A DNA stretch of 64,000 bases from positions 16,904,802 to 16,968,801 of the forward strand of contig NC_045148.1 in the NCBI RefSeq assembly GCF_008831285.2, written 5' to 3'. Numbering within the stretch: position 1 is the first letter of the stretch; each line of letters opens with the position of its first letter. The stretch comes from Nymphaea colorata. Lineage: Eukaryota; Streptophyta; Magnoliopsida; Nymphaeales; Nymphaeaceae. The notes beneath the pieces were generated by a model. That model was not told the DNA's origin. It saw nothing but the letters and a program-made list of their open reading frames with translations, and did no database searches. Positions 1 to 10,374 of this stretch are shown in pieces. Both the position numbers and the translations under genes were made by a program.

Positions 1-1720
1 AGCACAGGATGAAAGATCAGAGAGGAATAGCATTAATTAGCAGTCCAAACATCAAAAAAGAAAACAGTAAAAAGTAAGCAAAAGGCTTACATGTACCCAG
101 CTTGCCGGTGTCTGAGGTTGTAGACCACTAGATATACAACCACTACAAAAAATGCCAACAACAAATCAATAAAAAGTAAAACAATAAAAATTACAAAGAC
201 AGAAAAGAAAGGCCAGTCATAGAAGAACCAGCGCCTAGGTAATCATTCAGAGTAGACAAATTTAGTTTCCAACAAAATAAAAAGGAAACCGACTCTCAAG
301 CTTGGGAGCTGTACCAACCACAAATAGCTGCTAGTTAACAACTTTACATCCATATGATGGTTATTCAACATCTCAGGTTTATTGAATTTGAACAAATTTA
401 AAGTGTATCAAATCCCAAGAAAGACAAATATTACATGGAACAATCTAGGGTGGTACATGAGTTCGACATTGTCAGCATTAGATAGCAGAAAATGGAAGTA
501 GATCTTTTAGTGGGAAATGATGAGACATTATATGGTGAATTCTGGATCACCCTTTCTCTTTAGGGGCTCATGCGGAAATAGACACAACTCATAAGTGTTC
601 AAATAAATAGATATTATTGTAAGAAGCAGAATTGTTTCCGATGAAGATGTGATTTGAGGACAAACATAGACCGAGCACAGATAACAGAAGCGTCACAGTT
701 GCCATAACAATCAACCAACACCTCCTGCATCACATCAGAAACAATATCTATCATGGTAAAAAAAAAGCTTGAAATAATTAGACCACGTCCTACATTAGTT
801 GAATACAACTTACACAGCTTTATAAGCTTCCTGTACTCTTTTCCGAATTTTTAACTGTATGCATGCGAGGCATATTTGCTGAATTACCTAATTCACCATT
901 TAGCTTGCCAATTACAGTCTGGCCTTTGATGGAAGAAGCACTTGCTCAACATTTATGGACCTTCCAAGAGGTAGGTATTCTGAGATGTTGCTAAGGCTGT
1001 GGAACTGTAAAATCTGACCGATTCCCAATAAAATGTAGCGTTCGTGACACCTCTTTGCAAAAACCATCGTGCCCAACTGAAAGGAGGACATAACCAACTC
1101 TACCAATAGAAAATAAAAAAAAGAGAAAAACGAATATAAACGATAACTGCTACTGACATCGCATCAAGAAGAAATGGAAAATGTAAATACATCAGTATAG
1201 ACCCCATCAATCATGCAGTAACCAAAGAAACTAAATAAATTGAATTTTGGCAGGAAAGACTGCACTGCAGTTGAAGACCATAAAAATCGGTAAACAATTA
1301 CAAAATTCAGGAGATGATTCTTATGAAGATGGTCGTGAAACCACTGAATGCAAACGTGAAGATGATATTAGCGGCTTAAAAGAGGTCAAACTGTTCATCG
1401 ACGGGTTTCAGAGCATTACATTGCAATTCATGTGAACATAAAAAGCGGCACTGGGAGAAACCCATACTCACCTCCAGAAGCTCCTTTTCCCGCCATATTT
1501 CCATCTACAGGAGTGAAGAATGATTAAAGACATCCCAAAGAAATGAACCATAAAAAGCCAACAAGAAAACCGGCAGCACCTGGAAAAGCAACAGACTTTA
1601 ATAACGGTTAGGAGCGTCCATAAAGAGACCCTCAAATAGTAGATATCACCATTACTGTGAAAGAGGGAGAGAGAGAGTTACCAAGGAAGGGAGAGGAACA
1701 GAGGGAGTATGTTTATCTGT
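1..1720 (-). other. possible 3' part of an unidentified minus-strand gene (membrane protein?)
   Basis: I do not recognise this gene. On the minus strand a candidate first coding exon sits at 1472-1496 (ATG at 1496-1494, reading MAGKGASG, then a good GTGAGT donor), preceded by an acceptor-like CTGTAG; an alternative start three codons upstream in another frame reads MEIWREKE. Further left are open pieces with splice-like borders: about 912-1106, about 600-730 (a hydrophobic run, TVTLLLSVLGLCLSS), and about 100-232, a very hydrophobic stretch (FFSVFVIFIVLLFIDLLL and more, then NLRHRQAGYM) flanked by an acceptor and a GTAAGC donor. Together these suggest a multi-exon membrane protein running off the left edge. 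The exons do not join into a convincing single protein by eye, so this may also be noncoding sequence with chance open frames. Confidence 0.25.
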
Positions 1721-4430
1721 GAGCGTGTTGAACTACAGTGTTATGCCATCGCCCCCATCTTACATATAATTTTTCACAGGATGAGAATGTTCGTGTGTGG
1801 AGCCTCATCCATACTTAATAAGCTTCACTTATTTTTATAAAGGCATTTATGGTGTTTTGAAGCTTCAGTTATTTTTATAAGGGCATTTATGTCATTTTTC
1901 TTTACGCGTTTTGCCTTACTCTCATGGTTGTGAGGAGATAATCTTCGCTGGTATTATTATTATTCTGTATTAATAAAAAACCGTTTTATGCAGTGTGTCT
2001 TCTTCATATTTCTCTGTGAAAGAGCGACAGTCCTAACATGAGAATGCATCAGTAAATACTGAAGAAGACTCAACTGATTCACACGATTGAATATAATTTT
2101 CGTGAAGCATGAGGAAGCATATCTACTACCATAATCACTGCACTAAGACAATTTTACAAAAGGAATGCTCTTAATATATGAACCAGATAATCGTCACATC
2201 ATCTAGATTTAGTGTTATTATGTCGACAATTTCATCGCAGTCACTAACATGAAAAACAAGAAAACTTCTTGAAATTCACAAACAGTGCTCAAGAACGAAT
2301 ACAATCAAGATAATGAGCAAGAACAGCGACAAAGATAGACAATGCAGTTTTATCCTCAATAGTGGGTTATAGTTAAGAACTGATCACAAATGAAGAAATG
2401 CAGCTCAAGAAATTTAGAAAAAGTAATTCGTGAAGAACACCGAAGACTTAAGCCCAATAGTGCGGGTTTCTTAAGTCCCACCCATCCTCCTCGATGCCGT
2501 TTAAATCCATTAAGGAGAGCAGTAGAAGCCAAAGGTGCCAAATTCTCTTTCTCCTGCTTGAGAAGTAACTTCCCCCAATTTCTTTAAATTGAAAAAAGTA
2601 TATATAAAAGGCTGGGAGATGAGCTGCGGCTGGAGTTTTTTGGTAGTGGTTTCACGAACGCGTGGAGATACGGACGTTGGTGAAAGGCAATTTTTTCCGA
2701 CGTATGCAACTACATGTCATTGAAAGGCCACTTTTAAGGATGCCTGAAAAAAAACATCGGTGAAAAATTGTCTCACTGACGTTCGCCGTGAAAATATCAT
2801 TGCAATTGGACTGTTACCGATATCCGGTTTGTAAACGTTGGTAAACATGTTACTTTTTCTAACCTCTCGATTAGAACGTTGGTAACTTTTGTCCATGTTG
2901 CAAAATATCGATGAAAATAAGTTAGTTTATCGACACGTGGCCATGCTCGCGCTGGTAAAATTGTTTTCTGTTAAAAAATTATCAATGTCTACCACAATCG
3001 TCGGTACTGCTTTACCTTCACTGACGTGTTTCGGCAAAAATAACCGCACATATTTTACTAATGTTTTTAAGTTGAGGGATGGAAAGAGAAAGGGAGAGAG
3101 AGTTCACATGGGCAGAGAGAGGGAGAAAGTGGAGATCTAGGCTGTCCGAATCAAATGGTCCGGATTTAATGTCCCTAGATATCCAATTATAATTACAGTC
3201 ACCAATATTCTAGGATCATATATATTATATGTGTGTGTGTTCAAAATTAAAGTAAATTTTAAGTAAATAAGTAATAAAAATAAAAAATACATGTTAATGA
3301 CTAATAATTTCCTGCAAAAGTTAAAAAAAAAATTGAGTTGAAAACAAGCTTATAAATCAAGTAAAAGTCTATTGGATTGGTTTTGATCCAAAACGTATGT
3401 AAAGTGTATTTCGTATGCATTTCGCTTCGATATGCGGATACAACGTACCCATATGACTAGGGAAACAATTAAATATATGCAAAGAGGAAAGCTCAAGCAA
3501 ACTCCCAACTTCCTTGTTCCAACTGCAGAACTTTAAGCGTGGTCAAGCTTCGGGAAAAAATAGTTTTAGTTGCAGAAGAAACGTAATAATTTAGGGTGTG
3601 ATTGCCACCAGTCTATCCGACCATAAAAGAAAAGCCCAATTGGAAGGTGGCAGGCAGCTGGAAAGCTATCAGTATACGATTTACTTCTTTGAATGTTTCT
3701 AATATTGTTAAATTTATTCCATGCCAAGTTGTTAAATTGAATTCTTTCATTTAATTTTTTTCATTTGGGTTAAGGAAAACTTATTCAATAGCTTTCAATG
3801 GTTCGCTAATGAACATCACAACAACATAACATGTTATATGTGGTTTACAGCAGAGTGTTCAGACCGCATGATCGTGATACACCAACGGAAACAATATTTC
3901 ATTCTTTATGTCATTTCACGCACATGATTTCCCCATTTTGTATGCGTTGAACTCGACTATGATGAAATTGGCTAAAATGCAACCTTAAAGTGATGTTGAA
4001 AATGTATTCGACAAAGTGTCGGTGAAAAGTTTTCACCCATAAAGTTTTGGTGAACGTAATTTACACCAATGCATAGTTTAAAAATGTCTGTGAAAGTTTT
4101 GGCCGACAAAGTTTTTACCGATGTTTGACACAAGGTGTTCATGAATTTACCCTTAATATTTAAGGTAAGTTCATGAAACATTCTCGTAGTATTCCAACTA
4201 CCAACCAACCTCATTAAACTTCATGGTCTACCCAAGTAACATTATTGCATGTGATTAGTGAATGGAGGATGAAGAGAAGTTGGGTTATAAAGGATATATC
4301 TATTTTAGATTACTTTTATATATTCCACATCGCCAAATTGCTGTATCCAATCCAGAAATGTGTTCTTGTTGAAGAAACCAATGCTCCCCACCACGGTTTT
4401 TCTGCCCCATGCCCTGGTTTGGAGAACTAG
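1721..4430. other. AT-rich spacer, no convincing gene
   Basis: No open frame here resembles a protein I know. Two stretches, about 2640-3080 and about 3990-4150, carry repeated short motifs of the type GTTGGTAAA / TCGGTGAAA / ACCGATGT, in both orientations. Such motif clusters are common in subterminal regions of plant DNA transposons, but I found no terminal inverted repeats or target duplication to define an element. There is also a short GA-rich tract near 3085-3130 and a GT repeat near 3230. Confidence 0.4.
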
Positions 4431-4447
4431 AGATGGTTTACTCTGTA

Positions 4448-5244
4448 ATGGAGCCAATTAGGTTGAAGATTGGCTTCCTCCTCTTCCTCTCCTTCCTCCT
4501 TTCCTTCCATGTCCACCATGAAACGTGCAACACGGCAGCAACGACTATATAAACAGCTGCTGCTCCTTCACTGCCAATTACACGGCCGGATTCAGCCTGT
4601 TCGAAGCGAACATGCAGAGCGTCTTCTCCATCTTGACAAACGATGCCCCTCCCGTTCTCTTTGCCAACGCCACCGCAGGGCAAGGAACATCGGAAAGAGT
4701 GTATGGCCTGGTTCAGTCTAGGGGCGACGTTGGTGAAGACAACTGCCGGAAGTGCATCCAGAATTCGACCCTACAGGTCGTCAAATACTGCCCCAACACA
4801 AGAGATGCCATCATATGGTATGAAAAATGTCAGCTTCGCTACTCCAACACCGACCTCTTTGGCCAACTAAACACAGATGATTCTGGCGATTGGCACTGGA
4901 CCTACGGTAAAGTGGAAGACCCTAAAGCCTTCTACGAGAAGTTGGGCACTCTATAGAAGAATCTCACTTCTCTAGCTACAACAGAGCCTTCAAGCTTCAT
5001 GTTTGCCACCGGCAACATCCCGTACACCGATCTACAAGTGATATACGGGCTGGTGCAGTGCACCAGGGACACCAGCCTCGATGCTTGCAAGTTGTGCCTG
5101 GACAGCACCACCTCCCAAATCCAATCGACTTGCAACAACTCTTATGGCTGTGAAATTGCCACTGGAAGTTGTCGTCTGAGGTTTGACAGACAACTCTTTT
5201 ATCTTCCCACAACAAATACAAGCCCTTCGCCTCTTATCCATCCA
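4448..5244 (+). pseudogene. CRK ectodomain exon: signal peptide and two DUF26 domains
   Basis: ATG at 4448 opens a good signal peptide (MEPIRLKIGFLLFLSFLLSF) but that frame stops at TATATAA near 4550; the DUF26 sequence continues in the neighbouring frame (ANYTAGFSLFEANMQSVFS, then NATAGQGTSERVYGLVQ). In the first DUF26 the C-x8-C-x2-C motif reads S-RGDVGEDN-C-RK-C, so the first cysteine is a serine; downstream WYEKCQLRYSN is typical. A TAG at 4954-4956 interrupts the linker. The second DUF26 (about 4957-5190) has an intact motif, C-TRDTSLDA-C-KL-C, and ends in CRLRFD. The exon appears to end at CCATCCAG/GT at 5243-5246, next to a CT microsatellite. No other ORF on this stretch is credible. 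Confidence 0.85.
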
Positions 5245-5246
5245 GG

Positions 5247-5247
<1 letters not shown>

Positions 5248-5287
<40 letters not shown>
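5248..5287. repeat. (CT)n microsatellite in CRK intron
   Basis: An almost pure CT run directly after the donor site of the ectodomain exon; a second shorter CT-rich stretch follows at about 5350-5365. Confidence 0.9.
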
Positions 5288-5389
5288 TGCTGTTTTAGTA
5301 ATTTCAAGCACATCTTGTCTCCATGGTAATTAAATTGCCAGTTTATTGGCTCTCTTTCTCTCTCACATTGCAAGAATTTATATTTGCAG

Positions 5390-5650
5390 GGACTCCTGGA
5401 AAGCTTATGTTGTCATAATCATCATCTCTGTCTTAATTGTGGTTCTTACTGCTTTCGTAACTTGTGGCTTTTACTGGTGGAAGAGGGAGTTTCGTTGATT
5501 TTGGAGAAAGAAGTTGAAGTCTGGCGAATTGCAGAGGAATGAAGAGGAGGAGTGCTTGGAAGGACAAGGTTGGTAGACAAAGGAGCGACACAGAGAGATT
5601 GGTTTGGCCGTGTAAGAGAGATTGGAAGTGCATGGTTTAGTCATTCAAGT
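5390..5650 (+). pseudogene. CRK transmembrane/juxtamembrane exon
   Basis: After a TTTGCAG acceptor the frame starting at 5391 reads DSWKAYVV followed by a strongly hydrophobic helix (IIIISVLIVVLTAFVTC) and a basic stop-transfer stretch (WWKREFR), which is the expected CRK membrane anchor. TGA at 5496-5498 then ends the frame; the sequence beyond (KLKSGELQRNEEEECLEG) still resembles a juxtamembrane region. Joining to the preceding exon at the obvious donor gives a phase that is off by one, another sign of decay or of an alternative splice site. Confidence 0.75.
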
Positions 5651-5681
5651 TTTCACAAGTGGCAAAGCTTTTAATTAAACC

Positions 5682-6300
5682 TGATATCAAGAGAGTGAAT
5701 AGTGAAATGAACGGCAGAAAGCAATATAGGAAAGCAATCACACAAAAAACACCCAAATTACGTTGTTCGGATAGACTGTTTGTCTTCTTACATCCACAGG
5801 GAGAAACCAGCAGGATTCATATTATATAAAGCATCAAAATACAGTGAAATCCAAGAAGCCAAAATAAACAAAATCCCCTTACAAAATAACAATGATATTG
5901 TGTGACCTTCAGCCCCAAAACTCTCTCTCTCTTTTCTGTATGTTTCTCACACTCACACACGAACTGAAAAACATACCTGTTTTTCTAGAGACAACAAAGA
6001 ATAACTGCCCAAAAAAAAAAGAGATTGCAGCAAGTGAGAGACTTAGTCGTGAAGGCTCCATGCTTACGGTGACTCCTTGAGACACTCCACCAAAGTCACT
6101 TGCGACTCCTTGAGACGCTCCACCAAAGTCGCTGGCCACTCCTTGAGACACTCCACCAAAATCGCATACCACAAAGTGATGGCGAGAGGCAAAAAAAGGG
6201 GAAAAAAGTCGAGCCCTTTCATAAAGCAAAAGAAAGGGTTTTGTAAAAGACACAAATGTCCACAGTTGACTTGCATATGGCCAAGTCAAAACTAATAACA
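5682..6300 (-). repeat. 3' LTR of the Copia element (outer end truncated)
   Basis: Aligns with the right LTR from TGATATCAAG (5682 versus 13627) to CTAATAACA (6300 versus 14178). The outer 79 bp of the right LTR (13548-13626) have no counterpart here, so this end was lost. It contains three copies of a 33-bp unit where the other LTR has one. Next to it, at 6301-6321, a purine-rich stretch on the minus strand (AAAAAGGTGGAG) is a plausible polypurine tract. Confidence 0.88.
6071..6166. repeat. 33-bp tandem repeat, three copies, inside the left LTR
   Basis: The unit begins GACTCCTTGAGAC(A/G)CTCCACC and recurs at 6071, 6104 and about 6137. The matching place in the right LTR (about 14015-14043) has a single copy, so the array expanded after, or differed at, insertion. 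Confidence 0.88.
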
Positions 6301-6479
6301 AAACTCCACCTTTTTGGCTTAGTCATAATCCAGAAAATATATAAGATTAATCATGTTCAATATGAATGTTCCTTCTCCCTTGGACTCCAAACATGTTTAA
6401 CATGCACAAATCTGAGCCAAGCTCAGACAATGGTGAAATTTAGTTATGGTGAGACATTTCGTCAACATGTCTGCCACAT

Positions 6480-7865
6480 TATGTAGCGACTCCACCTTTT
6501 GCAGTTGAATTTCACCATTTGCTACAAACTCCCTGATTTTATGATATCTGACATCTATATATGTATAGTTCTTCCATGATAAACTGGATCTTTAGCCAAA
6601 CATATTGTGCTTTGACTGACACAATGTAATTTGACATTTTCCTGCATAATACCCAGTTCATTAACAAATCCTCTTAACCAAACTGTTTCTTTAGCAGCTT
6701 CTACTGCGGCAATATACTCTGATTCAGTTGTTGATAAAGCAACAATATCCTGTAATGTAGCTTTCCAACTGATTGGGTCTCCACCTAAAGTAAATATATA
6801 CTCTGTTGTAGATCTTCTTTTATCTAAGTCACCTGCATAATCTGAATCAACATAGTCAATTAGAGTATCAGAAATATTTATACCTGCCTAAAATAGTAAA
6901 CCAACATCTGCTGAGCCCTTCAAATATTGCAAAATCCATTTTACTGCTTCCTGATGTCTTTGACCTGGATTTGCCATATATCCACTGACAACACTTACTG
7001 CATGAGATAAATCAGGCCTGGTGCAAATCATGGCATACATAAGACAGCCAACTACATTAGCATATGGTATTTTTCTCATAACGCTGCTCTCTTTTTCAGA
7101 TTGAGGACAATCTTTCAAAAATAACTTAAAGTGTTGAGCAAGTGGAGTAGATACTAATTTTGCATTCTTCATATTGAATTTAGCCAATACTTTATTAACA
7201 TACTTCTTTTGCGTCAACCACAATTTCTTCTTTTCTCGATCTCTACGAATTTTCATACCTAGAATTCTTTTAGCTGCCCTCAAATCTTTCATTTCAAATT
7301 CATTTCTAAGTTCATATTTCAACTTAACAATTTCTAGCATGTGTTTGCATGCTATAAGCGTGTCATCCACATAGAGCATCAAAATAATAATAGAACCATC
7401 ATTCAAAAAACGAAAGTAAACACAACTGTCATAACTGCTCCTATTGTAGCCTTGTGCCAACATAAAGGTGTCAAATCTTTTGTACCACTGTCGTGATGCT
7501 TGCTTCAAACTATAGAATGACCTTTTCAATTTGCACACTAGCTTTTCATTTTTTGCTTGAATAAATACTTCTGGCTGCTGCATATATATTTCTTCTTCTA
7601 AGCTACCATGTAAAAATGCAGTTTTAACATCTAGTTGTTCAAGTTCCAAATCGTCAATAGCTACCAAGGCTAACAAAACTCTAATTGAGCAATGTTTCAC
7701 AACTGGAGAAAAAATTTCTAAAAAATCTACTCCTTTTTTCTGAGCATAGCCCTTTGCCATGAGTCTGACCTTGTACTTTGGTGGTTCTTCTGCACTTGAG
7801 GATTCTTTTATTCTAAACACCCACTTGCAACCAATAACTTTCTTTCTTTCTGAAAGACTTACCAA
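6480..7865 (-). pseudogene. Copia reverse transcriptase and RNase H (defective)
   Basis: An open stretch at 7865-6888 carries the Copia reverse transcriptase: GCKWVFRIK near its start, the first catalytic aspartate in LDVKTAFLHG, LVCKLKRSFYSLKQASRQWY, and the catalytic YVDD in LMLYVDDTLIAC, followed by the connection region ending KWILQYLKGS. A stop at 6888 interrupts the link to RNase H, which continues on the minus strand to about 6480 (recognisable: YVDSDYAGDLDKRRST, ALSTTESEY, and a final NVADMLTK-like tail). The product would copy element RNA to DNA inside virus-like particles. As read it cannot be made as one polyprotein. Confidence 0.9.
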
Positions 7866-8146
7866 TTCTCATGTTTGATTCTTTTGAAGAGACTTCATTT
7901 CATCTTCCATAGCAGCCATTCATCTTTTACTATCATCGCCTTCTATTGCTTCCTAAAAAGTCAATGATTCAGTAGACATAACTGGAAATGCATATGCTAC
8001 TGTATCTTAAAATTTTAAAGGTAATCTAACTTCCCTTCTTTCTCTACCCTTCGCAATAGAATAAGGTTCTTCAAGTGGTTATTCATCTTCCTCACTATCT
8101 TGTGATGGTTCTTCTAAATTTTGGTTGATCTTGTCATTACTCCACT

Positions 8147-8486
8147 CTAACTGAATTGGATTGCTTGTTTTTCAATGCCTTTATCACAATCTTGAATTTT
8201 CTTTAACAATGAAGCTTCATCAAAGACTATGTTTTTGCTGATCTCCACTTTCTGTGTGTCGGGATTCCATATTTTATATCCTTTCACGCTTGATTTGTAT
8301 CCAAGAAAGATACATTTCTTTGATTTGGCATCAAGTTTGCTTCTTTCTCCTTCCTGCAATAACACATAAATAGGACAACCAAAAATATGTATGTCAGAAT
8401 AATCAACTGTCTTACCATACCACACTTCCTCTGGCACTTTCAGATTTAATGTTGTAGAAGGAGATCTATTTACTAAAAAACACATT
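8147..8486 (-). pseudogene. Copia integrase C-terminal part
   Basis: Open from just inside the small hAT-like insertion: MCFLVNRSPSTTLNLKVPEE followed by VWYGKTVDYSDIHIFGCPIY, the conserved region after the integrase core in Copia. It continues to an acidic-linker region with stops (about 7870-8150). It is the downstream half of an integrase whose upstream half ends at about 9041; the break coincides exactly with the 8-bp target duplication of the inserted element. Confidence 0.85.
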
Positions 8487-8494
8487 GTATTAAC

Positions 8495-9032
8495 TAGGCC
8501 TAGGCATCGGGCCGAGCCGGGCCGGCCCGATCCGACCCGACGGGGCGCTCAGCCCGACCCGGACCCGGCCCAGGTCGCCCTCCTGGCCCCTTTTCCCTAC
8601 CCTCCCGTCACGCTCCGATGGAGGGGGGGAGGGAGACAAAGGAGGAGGGAGAGGGAGACGGAGACGGAGGAGAGGGGAGAGGGAGTGGATCAGCAGAGAG
8701 GTAGACGGAGAGGGGATGCAGAAAGGGAGGGGGAGAGGGGGAGCGAGAGCAGAGAGGGAGAGGGGGAACAAGAGCAGAGAGGGAGAGGGGGAACGGGAGT
8801 CGGCAGTCGGGAGTGGAGAGGGAGAGCGGGGAGTGGGGAGTGGAGTGGAGTGGAGAGAGAGAGGGAGGGGGAGCAGGGAGGGAGTGGAGAGGGAGAGCGG
8901 GAGTCGGGCCAGGCCGGACCACCGCCGGGCAGGCCTATCGGGCCCAGGCCAGGTTTTCCCCGGCCCGGACCCAGGTCCGATCGGGCAGGGCCGGGCCTGC
9001 CCGGCGGCGGCCCGGCCCGTTGCCCAGGCTTA
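8495..9032. mobile_element. non-autonomous hAT-like element (538 bp) inside Copia integrase
   Basis: Flanked by an 8-bp direct repeat GTATTAAC (8487-8494 and 9033-9040), the hAT target-site size. The termini are imperfect inverted repeats: TAGGCCTAGGCATCGGGCC on the left, and TAAGCCTGGGCAACGGGCC read inward from the right (16 of 19 match). The arms are GGCCCGG-rich and the middle is a purine-rich (GGGAGAGG-type) tract with strong strand asymmetry. No transposase is present. Long open frames here on either strand are by-products of this composition and are not genes. It interrupts the integrase after VEAVNT. Confidence 0.9.
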
Positions 9033-9040
9033 GTATTAAC

Positions 9041-10374
9041 AGCTTCTACCCAAAACTGTTTTGGTAAACCTGCAAACAACCTCATGCAACGAGCTCTCTC
9101 AATTAAAGTTCTGTTCATTCTCTCTGCCATGTCATTCTGCTGTGGTGTACTTGAAATAGTGAAATGTCGAGTAATCCCTTCAACTTTGCAAAAATTTTCA
9201 AACTGAGAAGACGTATGCTCACCACCATTGTCACTTCTTAGCACCTTTAACATTTTACCTGTTTGACTTTTTACCTGTTTGATTTTCCACCCTCGCTTTC
9301 CATTCTTTAAAAGTCTCAAATACTTCGGACTTATATTTGAGGAAATATACCCAAACTTTTCGAGAGTAGTCATCAATGAAGGTAACAAAAAATCTAACTC
9401 CTCCTTTAGATGTAACTGGTGCAGGGTCTCATACAACTGAATGGATATATTCAAGGATGTCCTTACTTCTTTTTGTAGAGGTTGAGAATTTAACTCTGCA
9501 CTGTTTACCAAGAACACAACATTCACAAAATTCAAGTTTACATGATTCGATACCCTTGAGTAGCTTTCTATTATGCAACTCTTGAATCCCTCTTTTACTC
9601 ATATAGCCTAATCTAGCATGCCACAAGTATGCAGTATCATCATCAGAAAGGGATGAAGAAGATGAGATGGCAGTTGTCCCTGTTACAGTTTCTCCAATCA
9701 GCCTGTATAGAGATCCAACTTTTTCTCCTTTCATGACAACTAAAGCTCCTCGCTTCACTTTCAATATGTCATTAGCACCACTAAAAGTAAAACCATTAAC
9801 ATCAAGTGTACCAAGAGAAATAAGACTTTTTCTTAAATCTGGAATGTATCTAACTTCTGTTAAAGTTCTAATGACACCATCAAACATTTTTACTTTTATG
9901 GTTCCAATTTCAACTGATTTACGTTCTGTATTATTTCCCATCAACACTTTTCCATTATCACATGATGTATAAGAATCAAACCATGACTTATGAGAACACA
10001 TATGGTATGAACATCCAGAATCTAAAATCCATACATCACGTTGGAGATTATTACCTGAAGAAACGGCTAGCACATCTCCATCGACATCTGATACTACACT
10101 TGCTTCTTCGGCTGTTTTCTTTTTCTGTTTATATTTTTCTTTATGCTTTGGACAATCGACTTTCCAATGACCCTCTTCTTTGCAATACCTGCATCTGTTG
10201 TCTCTACCTTTTGACTTGGACCGAGATCTGAATTTCTTACTGAATTTATGCTTTTGACGACCTCTCTCATGACCATGTTCTTTCACCATCAAATTTTCTC
10301 CATGATTTGGCTTATGTCTAGCTTCATTTGAAAGCAAAATAATTCTGACCTCTTCAAGTTTTAAAGTGTCTTTG
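9041..10374 (-). pseudogene. Copia gag 3' end, zinc knuckle, protease and integrase N-terminal/core
   Basis: The minus-strand frame shows the CCHC zinc knuckle CRYCKEEGHWKVDC (RNA packaging), the aspartic protease motif WILDSGCSYHMCS, the integrase HHCC-type region (LWHARLGYMSKRGIQEL, CVLGKQ), then in a second frame the catalytic core: [26 protein letters not shown], and NDMAERMNRT, which holds the core glutamate. A TGA replaces the tryptophan after EYIHSVV at about 9430 and a frame change separates protease from the integrase core, so the polyprotein is inactive. Confidence 0.9.

Noticed and set aside
8490-9206. Long overlapping ORFs (104-173 codons) on both strands
   Set aside because: They arise from the purine-only, stop-poor core and GC-rich arms of the hAT-like insertion; composition-driven proteins (Arg/Gly/Glu or Pro/Ser/Leu) with no domain.
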